Shown: positions 54,530 to 64,000 of the stretch, one piece after another
Layout of the letters: each line of letters opens with the position of its first letter
How positions within the stretch are numbered: position 1 is the first letter of the stretch
From: Helichrysum umbraculigerum
Lineage: Eukaryota > Streptophyta > Magnoliopsida > Asterales > Asteraceae
Direction of reading: 5' to 3'
NCBI GenBank assembly: GCA_949592205.1
Contig: CATIUR010000003.1
Coordinates: 17,470,001 to 17,534,000, forward strand
DNA length: 64,000 bases
The notes under the pieces: generated by a model
Told to the model about the DNA's origin: nothing
The model's input: the letters and a program-made list of their open reading frames with translations, nothing else
Database searches by the model: none
Translations under genes and position numbers: made by a program

Positions 54530-57157
54530 TGTAACACCCCCAAATTTGATGATTTGTGGAAGCTTGATTTGGGTGTTACTAATCAATAACAAAGCACAAA
54601 GATAAATAGCAAACGACTCTATATGCGTCGTTTTAACAAAATATATTGATAACTGAAATGTTTACAACATTTAAAGCTTTACATAGCTCGAGTTAAATAA
54701 AATGAGATTTCAGTACATAAGTACTTATACAAAATATACTAATGCAAGAAAATCTCAATCGTCTGTATGCTGACTCGAGCTAAATCCTGAAGTAGAAACA
54801 TCCTAATGCTGGGTACCTGCGATATATGCTAAAAGGTCAGCTATAAAGCTGGTGAGCTCACAGGTTTGAAATCAAGTAATATCGTATGAACCGCAAGATT
54901 TAAATAATGAATTGCATCCAGCAATTAAATAATGAATTGCATCCAGCAATTAAATAGTGAATTGCATCCAGCAATTTAATGATAATCATCGTGTATACAG
55001 CCATGAGCACATAGTTGAGCTTAACTCGAGGGCCGGGTCCCCTATAGAGAATTCCGGGCGAGGTGCCTCCACGAATGCCTAATCCACATTCGTCTTCCCA
55101 AATATTAGTACGTCCGTTTACCCGGTTAGTGCTTGCTAACCCGGACGAGGAGGGTCAATCCTATATGGTACCATATACTAATATTCACGCTACAACGTAT
55201 TAACAACTATGCTGACGGAGGACTTTCAAATGATTAGTTTCGAAAAACTCATGTAGTATATGAAAAGTTTGGTACTTGCGTTCACATGTTAAAAGTTTGA
55301 GCAGTATATCACACCCCTGAGTAAAACAGTAAAAAGAGGGGCTATGAGACTCACCTGAGTCTGAATGCGTTTAAACAAACGTAAGTTGATTAGCCGAAAT
55401 GAAGTCCAAAGACTTGTAACCTGAGGGTGTCCACGACACGCGATGGTTATAAATATGATTGGGTATCTTAAAAGATCACCCCTGCAGTTGTTCGTCCAAC
55501 TATAATGTCCAAATATCCACTATTTGGTTGATATGTTTAAGTGTTTGAAAAGTGTACGACCCGTTGGTGACGAGTTTGAAATAATAACTTCAAGTATTAT
55601 TATCAAGTTATCGATGTTTTGCACTTACAAAAGTGTCCCAAAGTGTTTTATAAGTCGTATCGTATAAAGATTTGAGGTTGTAAAAGTTCGACACTTAGTG
55701 AAATTTAAGTTAGAAAATTTGCTGTTTTATGCGACACTATATGCGTCACTTACATGTTCTATGCGTCACTTGTGAAGTGTCGGGTATTGGTGTCAGTGTA
55801 AGAGTATGCGTCACTGAGATAGTGTCGTGTAACATATTTATGCGTCACTTTGAAAGTGACGGGTTCCGTAACATAGCGGCACTCCAGGAGTGTCGTGTAA
55901 GAGAATGGTTTTCTGACATTTAGGCGTCACTTAAGAAGTGACGTGCAATATAGCGACACTTAAGAAGTGTCGTGTAAAAGAGTATGGCGGCACTAAGGGA
56001 GTGACGTTAAGTAGTGTCGGGTAACATAAAGGGCAGCACTAGAGAAGTGTCGTTAAATAGTTTATGCGTCACTATGGAAGTGACGGTATGAGGTTCGAGT
56101 GACGTCACCGGACGTCACTTGTTTCTACCGAAAGTGTAAGCTTCTACGGGTAATAGCGGCACTTATGAAGTGTCGCATGGTTTCTACTGAAAGTTATAGG
56201 TATGCGTCACTACCGAAGTGACGGTATATGTGTGATAGCGTCACTTAAGTGACGCTAGTACTGTTTTTGGCATTCCTGCGACACTTAAGGCTGTTCGACG
56301 GATTTCGAGCAAAAATCATGTTTTCGGGTTTCCGATCGTTCTAATATTTTTACCCAACCCTTATAGGGACATTATAAGCATAAACAAACAACTAGAAAGT
56401 GAAAACACTAGAAATCGAGAGATGTCGGGATTTGTCGGAAACTTACAAAGTGTCGGATGAGAAATCCGAAAAGATAGGATGATAGATCGTGATGCGGTGG
56501 TCGTTTTCTTCCAAAGGAGTAGTATAATCCAAGGCCGTTTGGTGCGTTTATTTTGCGTTTTTGAGAGAATTTGGAGGTGGTGGTGAGTAGAGAAAAAAGA
56601 AAAGAGAGAGGAAGTAGAGAGAGAGTGAGTGGGTTAGAATGAGAAAGAAAGAGAAGGGGAATGGGAGGTTATCCTCCCATTTTCCAGTCTCCGTTCCCCG
56701 CGCGGTGCTCGTTTGCTCCGTCGTTTAAACGTTAAACAGTTATTTTACCTTTTAATTGGTACATTTTAAAATACAATTTATTACGCGGTATTTTATTTAA
56801 ATATTTTACTAATCACTTTATATTTGAATTATAAAAAGTAAGTTAATTTGTTTGCGAGGTTTACATTTTAAATTATGAAATTTCTGATTGTACGATACGA
56901 ATAAATACGAAATATTATCATAATAATATTTTTGACATAACAACTTTATTTAATAAAATTAGTCACCAACGTCCGTATAAAATTGAATCGAAATACATTC
57001 GATTTAAATTGCGTACGATTTAACCAAATCGCATTTTCGTGTATATTCAAAAATATATATATAATTCGATACATTAATTAGCCTAACAAGGAACTAATTA
57101 CATGTATTAACATATGATTAGGCACTAATTACTAGTCCTAATTTGGCGGGTGTTACA
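54530..57157 (-). repeat. 5' LTR of Tekay C (right copy, 2628 bp)
   Basis: On the minus strand: TATA-like AT run near 57047-57062, U3 inverted repeat CGATTTGGTTAAATCG at 57016-57031, CT-rich leader near 56580-56660, donor-like CTTTGTAAGT at 56446, hairpin array 56256-55729, acceptor CCTCAG at 55421, leader exon 55420-55355, donor GACTCAGGTGAGTCT at 55354, and acceptor ATCGCAG at 54817. Confidence 0.95.
55729..56256. repeat. Hairpin array, Tekay C right LTR
   Basis: Second copy of the array at 47515-48042, with a few substitutions. It lies wholly inside the predicted first leader intron (55421-56446). Confidence 0.88.
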
Positions 57158-58202
57158 GTTTGAGTATAAGAGTTTTGCTACGTGTAACCCACCTGAATTT
57201 CGTGGAGAGTTAAATCCAGTAATTAGTAACCGTTGGTTAAGTGAGCTTGAAGAAACGTGTGTGTTGTGTAATTGTCCTGATGATATGAAAGTGATATTTG
57301 CTGCTCACCAACTTAAGGAAAGTGCACATGGGTGGTGGAATTCACAGGTAGAGACGCATAGTTTTGAAGTACCTTCAAAATTTACTTGGGATAAGTTTAA
57401 GGAGATCTTTAAGGATGAATTTTCACCACTTGCTGAGATTGAGAAATTAAAAGGAGAATTTTTAGCAATAGAGCATGGAAGTAAGTCGGTTGCGGAATAT
57501 TCTAGAGAATTCCATGAGAAAGCTCGATTCTGTCCTGAGTATACCTCTACTTCTAAGTTGTTAACCGACCATTTTTATCGTCATCTGAACTTAGAGATTC
57601 GTGAATCCATTGACTCTACCGTTTATAATACCACTACTAAGATATTGAACCGAGCTTTAGTGCGTGAGAAGGATTTACAAGCTAGAGTTGCTGAATCAGT
57701 GAGTAAGAGAAAGGTAGAACACACCACTTCACCATCTTCTGTGTTTAAGAAAACGCGTTTTGAGGAGACCATACCACAACCACAGCCATTACAACAACTT
57801 AGCTCCCAAACCCAACCGAGAGAGATAACACCTTGTGATAAATGTGGTAGGAAGCATACAGGGGAGTGTATATGTTTTAAGTGTGGGAGACCGGGGCATA
57901 TGGCATCGAATTGTCCAAGTCCCCTTCGTTTGTGTTATTATTGTTTTAAGGAAGATCATCTTCAAGCTAACTGTCCGGACAAAGCTAGGGATAAGCGTAA
58001 GAGAATGGAGGAGAAGGTAGCTATGACTGTTCCAAAGCCCAAAACTCGTGTTTATCAGATAACTGAGGGAGAAGTGAAAGAGTCATCAAATGTGACGTCA
58101 AGTACCTATATCCTTAAATCTCATACCTGCTTACATTTATATGACTCTGACGTTGTTGAATCTTTAGTATTCATGTTGTTATATGTGTTTAAGTATTCTT
58201 AA
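57158..58202 (+). pseudogene. gag: Gag of array unit 3, 3' part
   Basis: It resumes Gag after the GTTTG duplication. The new coding part 57163-58202 plus 46060-46315 totals 1296 bp, exactly one 431-residue Gag plus stop, so unit 3 was intact before Tekay C. Variants: VPSKF, ITPCDKCGRKHTGECICF. The latter is shared with unit 4. Confidence 0.93.
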
Positions 58203-58272
58203 GATTGATTATGACATTAGCATGTGTCTAGAAGTGTTCGTGAGGACACGAACAGTTTAAGTGGGGGAGAGT

Positions 58273-60396
58273 TGTAACACCACAAATTTTTATCAGGATT
58301 TTAATTTCGTACGCGGATATAATTTTATAATGAAGTAATATGATATGAATGATAAGATATAGTGAAAAACGTAAAACGAATTACCAGTTTCAGACTGTAA
58401 AATAGTAGAAATTAAAATAAGTATACAGATTATAGAGAAATGTCGTGGGTTTATTCTCTTTATTTCCAAAACATTCCAGGGACATCGAGGGAGTAGAGAA
58501 AAACCCCCAAAACACAAATCCCATCCAAAATCTTCAATCAAACTTGAATCTAAGCTCTAATCTTTGAAGAATTAGTTCCTTTCATCATCTCTTTCAATCC
58601 TTTGATCTTTGTAAGTGATTTCTCTTAAGGTTTTAACCTAGTTTTGGATTTTTAGTGAGTTTATCATGGGTTATGACTAATTAGTGAAATTAATACGAAA
58701 TTAGGGTTAGGAATTGTTAGAATTGTTGTTTATGATTGTTCTTAAGTTAGTTTATGAAGAAATTACACCTTGAATATGATTAAATTGCTATAGGTGTTCT
58801 TGAGTAAAAATGGGGGTTTGATTAAATATGTATGAATTAGTGTTAATTAGTTAAAAGTGTGATCTATGATGCAATTAGAGTATGAAAACTATGATAGAAT
58901 ATGATTTAAGTGAAAGTGTAAATGAATTGATTAGGTTAACCAAAGTGGGGGAGGGTTTAAAAGTGATTAATAGTTTAGAGCCTTTATTTATTGAACTTAA
59001 ATATGTTGTTATGTGATGTATGTATAGATAATAAGAAGTTGGAATTGTTACTTTTGGTTGTACGTTGTGAATCATCAATTCAAGATTAAGGTGAGTAATA
59101 TAAGGATTTAATCAAGTAAATGGTTGTATTTGTTTCCGGATTACTTTCGAGTAAGAGGATCATACAACCATGTGAAGTTAACTGTGTTTTATTTGTTTAA
59201 ATTGTTAATTGTGGATTGTAGTGATATGAATTATGATTGTACATGTTACCGGATAGCTTCCGAGCTAGAGGTGGGTACAATCATAAGTTAGTGATATGAT
59301 GCTTATGAAGTTTATGATGTAGAGTTGCTAGTTCACTAGCATAGTGTTTATGTAGCCATGTTATGTATTATTTGGTTAAATTGCTTATATGCTCACTAAG
59401 CACGAAGTGCTTATTGTTTAAGTGTTTCATGTTTAGGTGGAAGTGGTCAAGGGAAGGGGAAGACGGTTAAAGAGGATTAGAGTGGATTGCATGAAGTTAG
59501 TGTATGGCAAGTATTCTCTTTTATGTCGTTTGGATAAGACTTGTGTAATTCGCCTTTTATGACATGGTTTAAAAGTGAGTCATGGCGAGCCATGACTTAA
59601 GCATTTTTGAAATAGTTTGACTTTGAATGTTAAGAACATGTGTAAGTTATGTATATTATGGTCTTGTAACTTTAAAGTTAATGGTTGAATATAGCTAGTG
59701 TTTATGAAATAGGTTAATGGTTGTAAATGGTCAAGATGTGTTTTTATTGGATATGGAGTGTTGACATGTAGTCAACCTTTCCATTGGTCAATTATGGGTT
59801 GTGATTGGCTAGTGAATGGGTCAAAGTAGCTTTTGTGGGCCAACGGGTCAAAAAGGGTCAATTTGGGTCGTTAAATGCACCTATAGTCTAAAACGGGTTA
59901 GGGAAAGATTAAGAGGTTGTGGTCAAGTCCTTTAACTTTGTTTTGATATGTATGAAGTGTGGTCACAGGCTTAGAATCTCAGCCTACATGGTTTGAGATT
60001 TAGTTTGTTCACTAAATGTGTCATTTTAGTGTCGAAGTGAGTCAAAAGTTCAAATCCCGTGTTATTGTAAAAATTTGAAAAGTACAAAAAGGGAAGTCTG
60101 TATTTTGGTCATATGAAGGTGTCCGCAATTTTCTATGGTCTAATTCCTTGCGGTTTAAAAATTATGCGTGTTTGAATTTGGTTCTAAAACCTTAGTCTGT
60201 GTTACCACTAGAACAAGCTTGTTCTAGCCTAAAGCAAGGTTGTTTTACCTCTTTGTACTCATGGCTGGTAATTTACATTCTCCATTGTCTTTTTTTGGGT
60301 CAAAATCTAAAGATGAATATACGGTATTAAATGTACGAGATGTGGGACCGAGGTGTGGGACCCGGAAAAAAATGGTTCTGTTTTCGGGGCGTTTCA
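58273..60396 (+). repeat. Array LTR 4 (2124 bp)
   Basis: Inner subtype like LTRs 2 and 3, with a few private changes (TTGTAAATGG, TCAAAAGTTC). Polypurine tract just upstream. Confidence 0.95.
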
Positions 60397-60739
60397 AGTT
60401 GGTATCAGAGCGATAGTTTAAGAGAATTATGTAATCCACTTTAGGATTACGTAGTCTTAAACTATTATGAATGCATGATTATGTTTTTATATGATATTAA
60501 GATTTGTTGTTATGACTGATTGTGTTTAAGGGTAATGAATAGAAGTGTGTGGTAAGTCTAATATGATTTCGTCTGGCCAACGAAATTAATATTATACTAT
60601 TGCACATGGGTGATTCATAGCACTTAAACATAATGCAGATTAGGAGAGAATTGTTTTGATAAATTGTGCATGCAGTTTAATTGTTGTTTATATTATCTGA
60701 AGATTGAAGGTGTTAACTAAATTGTTGATTTTGTGTTAG
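60397..60739 (+). promoter_or_regulatory. Primer site and leader, array unit 4
   Basis: The primer site TGGTATCAGAGCG starts at 60400. The leader is non-coding. Confidence 0.85.
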
Positions 60740-62035
60740 ATGGATGCTACTAAGAATACCAGTGAACGTTCTCCTCCGCGTGAGGAGAACAGAAATTTGA
60801 CTCATGAGGAAGAAGTAATGATAAAGAGGATAGTTGGACAATCTCTAGAAGCCTTTACCCCAACGATGATTACTAGAATGGAAAACATGTTGACCGAGAG
60901 ATTTAGTGAGTTTGAAAGACAACATATAGCTCCCTTAAGAAATGTTGGAACATTCTCAACCCATGTAGAGACGAATAAAGAGAAAGAGAAGTTTGAGTAT
61001 AAGAGTTTTGCTACGTGTAACCCACCTGAATTTCGTGGAGAGTTAAATCCAGTAATTAGTAACCGTTGGTTAAGTGAGCTTGAAGAAACGTGTGTGTTGT
61101 GTAATTGTCCTGATGATATGAAAGTGATATTTGCTGCTCACCAACTTAAGGAAAGTGCACATGGGTGGTGGAATTCACAGGTAGAGACGCATAGTTTTGA
61201 AGTAGCTTCAAATTTTACTTGGGATAAGTTTAAGGAGATCTTTAAGGATGAATTTTCACCACTTGCTGAGATTGAGAAATTAAAAGGAGAATTTTTAGCA
61301 ATAGAGCATGGAAGTAAGTCGGTTGCGGAATATTCTAGAGAATTCCATGAGAAAGCTCGATTCTGTCCTGAGTATACCTCTAATTCTAAGTTGTTAACCG
61401 ACCATTTTTATCGTCATCTGTACTTAGAGATTCGTGAATCCATTGACTCTACCGTTTATAATACCACTACTAAGATATTGAACCGAGCTTTAGTGCGTGA
61501 GAAGGATTTACAAGCTAGAGTTGCTGAATCAGTGAGTAAGAGAAAGGTAGAACACACTAATTCACCATCTTCTGTGTTTAAGAAAACGCGTTTTGAGGAG
61601 ACCATACCACAACCATAGCCATTACAACAACTTAGCTCCCAAACCCAACCGAGAGAGATAACACCTTGTGATAAATGTGGTAGGAAGCATACAGGGGAGT
61701 GTATATGTTTTAAGTGTGGGAGACCGGGGCATATGGCATCGAATTGTCCAAGCCCCCTTCGTTTGTGTTATTATTGTTTTAAGGAAGATCATCTTCAGGC
61801 TGACTGTCCGGACAAAGATAGGGATAAGCGTAAGAGAATGGAGGAGAAGGTAGCTATGACTGTTCCAAAGCCCAAAACTCGTGCTTATCAGATAACTGAG
61901 GGAGAAGTGAAAGAGTCATCAAATGTGACGTCAGGTACCTATATCCTTAAATCTCATACCTGCTTACATTTACATGACTCTGACGTTGTTGAATCTTTAG
62001 TATTCATGTTGTTATATGTGTTTAAGTATTCTTAA
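60740..62035 (+). pseudogene. gag: Gag of array unit 4, one nonsense change
   Basis: Full length at 1296 bp, but codon 293 is TAG (61616-61618) where the other copies have CAG, a C-to-T change just before the zinc knuckles. The shortened 292-residue product would keep the capsid-like domain and lose all RNA-binding knuckles. Otherwise it is close to unit 2 in the first two thirds and unit 3 in the knuckle region. Confidence 0.93.
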
Positions 62036-62105
62036 GATTAATTATGACATTAGCATGTGTCTAGAAGTGTTCGTGAGGACACGAACAGTTTAAGTGGGGG
62101 AGAGT

Positions 62106-64000
62106 TGTAACACCACAAATTTTTATCAGGATTTTAATTTCGTACGCGGATATAATTTTATAATGAAGTAATATGATATGAATGATAAGATATAGTGAAA
62201 AACGTAAAACGAATTACCAGTTTCAGACTGTAAAATAGTAGAAATTAAAATAAGTATACAGATTATAGAGAAATGTCGTGGGTTTATTCTCTTTATTTCC
62301 AAAACATTCCAGGGACATCGAGGGAGTAGAGAAAAACCGCCAAAACACAAATCCCATCCAAAATCTTCAATCCAACTTGAATCTAAGCTCTAATCTTTGA
62401 AGAATTAGTTCCTTTCATCATCTCTTTCAATCCTTTGATCTTTGTAAGTGATTTCTCTTAAGGTTTTAACCTAGTTTTGGATTTTTAGTGGGTTTATCAT
62501 GGGTTATGACTAATTAGTGAAATTAATACGAAATTAGGGTTAGGAATTGTTAGAATTGTTGTTTATGATTGTTCTTGAGTTAGTTTATGAAGAAATTACA
62601 CCTTGAATATGATTAAATTGCTATAGGTGTTCTTGAGTAAAAATGGGGGTTTGATTAAATATGTATGAATTAGTGTTAATTAGTTAAAAGTGTGATCTAT
62701 GATGCAATTAGAGTATGAAAACTATGATAGAATATGATTTAAGTGAAAGTGTAAATGAATTGATTAGGTTAACCAAAGTGGGGAAGGGTTTAAAAGTGAT
62801 TAATAGTTTAGAGCCTTGATTTATTGAACTTAAATATGTTGTTATGTGATGTATGTATAGATAATAAGAAGTTGGAATTGTTACTTTTGGTTGTACGTTG
62901 TGAATCATCAAGTCAAGATTAAGGTGAGTAATATAAGGATTTAATCAAGTAAATGGTTGTATGTGTTTCCGGATTACTTTCGAGTAAGAGGATCATACAA
63001 CCATGTGAAGTTAATTGTGTTTTATTTGTTTAAATTGTTAATTGTGGATTGTAGTGATATGAATTATGATTGTACATGTTACCGGATAGCTTTCGAGCTA
63101 GAGGTGGGTACAATCATAAGTTAGTGATATGAAGCTTATGAAGTTTATGATGTAGAGTTGCTAGTTCACTAGCATAGTGTTTATGTAGCCATGTTATGTA
63201 TTATTTGGTTAAATTGCTTATATGCTCACTAAGCAAGAAGTGTTTATTGTTTAAGTGTTTCATGTTTAGGTGGAAGTGGTCAAGGGAAGGGGAAGACGGT
63301 TAAAGAGGATTAGAGTGGATTGCATGAAGTTAGTGTATGGCAAGTATTCTCTTTTATGTCGTTTAGATAAGACTTGTGTAATTCGCCCTATATGGCATGG
63401 TTTAAAAGTGAGTCATGGTGAGCCATGACTTAAGCATTTTTGAAATAGGTTGACTTTGAATGTTAAGAACATGTGTAAGTTATGTATATTATGGTCTTGT
63501 AACTTTAAAGTTAATGGTTGAATATAACTAGTGTTTATGAAATAGGTTTATGGTTGAAAATGGTCAAGATGTGTTTTTATTGGATATGGAGTGTTGACAT
63601 GTAGTCAACCTTTCCATTGGTCAATTATGGGTTGTGATTGGCTAGTGAATGGGTCAAAGTAGCTTTTGTGGGCCAACGGGTCAAAAAGGGTCAATTTGGG
63701 TCGTTAAATGCACCTATAGTCTAAAACGGGTTAGGGAAAGATTAAGAGGTTGTGGTCAAGTCCTTTAACTTTGTTTTGATATGTGTGAAGTGTGGTCACA
63801 GGCTTAGAATCTCAGCCTACATGGTTTGAGATTTAGTTTGTTCACTAAATGTGTCATTTTAGTGTCGAAATGAGTCAAACGTCCAAATCCCGTGTTATTG
63901 TGAAAATTTGAAAAGTACAAAAAGGGAAGTCTGTATTTTGGTCATATGAAGGTGTCTGCAATTTTTTATGGTCTAATTCCTTGCGGTTTAAAAATTATGC
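62106..64000 (+). repeat. Array LTR 5, cut by window end
   Basis: The first 1895 bp of an LTR of the same outer subtype as LTR 1. The array or its right boundary continues outside the window. Confidence 0.94.

Larger units (their letters stand above)
46316..57157 (-). mobile_element. Tekay C: young, near-complete Tekay-clade Ty3/gypsy element (10.8 kb)
   Basis: Flanked by a perfect GTTTG duplication (46311-46315, 57158-57162). The two LTRs are both exactly 2628 bp and differ at about 12 positions by hand count (about 0.5 percent), which at 1.3e-8 per site per year is under 0.2 million years. Gag-pol is one intact frame of 1482 residues; primer site and polypurine tract are present. Only the small ORF before gag is frameshifted. 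It is the best candidate in the window for a potentially active element. Confidence 0.96.
35926..64000 (+). repeat. Tandem array of a gag-only LTR element (3.83-kb unit)
   Basis: LTR starts are at 35926, 39759, 43592, 58273 and 62106. The spacing is 3833, 3833, 14681 and 3833; subtracting Tekay C plus its duplication (10847) makes the third spacing 3834. Each internal segment is 1709 bp. Adjacent units share one LTR and no target duplication separates them, so this is an LTR-internal-LTR-internal concatemer. The units are nearly identical. Gag copy 0 shows that it continued leftwards. The right end is outside the window. No RT or integrase is encoded, so it is a TR-GAG type non-autonomous element amplified in tandem. 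Confidence 0.95.

Noticed and set aside
1..64000. Host protein-coding genes
   Set aside because: All long frames with domains belong to retrotransposons. No host-type exon set, known plant gene family or RNA gene was recognised on either strand.

Overview
This window looks like the repeat-rich DNA of a flowering plant nuclear genome. I recognise no host gene. Nearly every base belongs to LTR retrotransposons of the Ty3/gypsy superfamily, nested inside one another. The evidence is Retrotrans_gag, protease, reverse transcriptase (RT), RNase H and integrase domains, tRNA-type primer sites, polypurine tracts, TG..CA long terminal repeats and 5-bp target duplications. The only DNA transposon seen is a short hAT-type MITE. 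I cannot name the species.

The base layer is a tandem array of a gag-only, non-autonomous LTR element. Its 3.83-kb unit is a 2.12-kb LTR plus 1.71 kb of internal sequence with one gag gene. It runs from at least gag copy 0 (split between 20289-20936 and 35540-35855) through LTRs 1 to 5 and gag copies 1 to 4 to the right edge of the window. Neighbouring units share single LTRs.

Three elements sit in gag copies of that array. Tekay B (plus strand, 11018-20288 plus a hidden 5' piece) entered gag 0 and is badly decayed. Athila B (minus strand, 20937-35539, duplication GAGAC) entered the same gag 0; it has a long gag-pol frame, a broken gag start and an env-position ORF that appears to be spliced. 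Tekay C (minus strand, 46316-57157, duplication GTTTG) entered gag 3; it is young, with near-identical 2628-bp LTRs and an intact 1482-residue gag-pol frame.

The left end is nested more deeply. Element A (minus strand, 4260-11017), a non-autonomous Athila-like element with one orphan ORF, lies within the 5' LTR of Tekay B. Element A itself carries a hAT MITE (6028-6500) that cuts the end of its ORF. Its 3' boundary is interrupted by Tekay A (1-4259), whose 5' part lies outside the window.

The least conventional signals are in the LTRs. Tekay A and Tekay C carry arrays of short hairpins with compensating base changes inside a predicted leader intron. Several families share a gene-like exon/intron layout in the LTR leader. 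The array and Tekay B LTRs carry clusters of W-box cores. Athila B carries dense CCCGGCGGGT-like motifs in both its LTRs and its pol-env spacer. All divergence counts are by eye, and the functional readings of non-coding DNA are inference.
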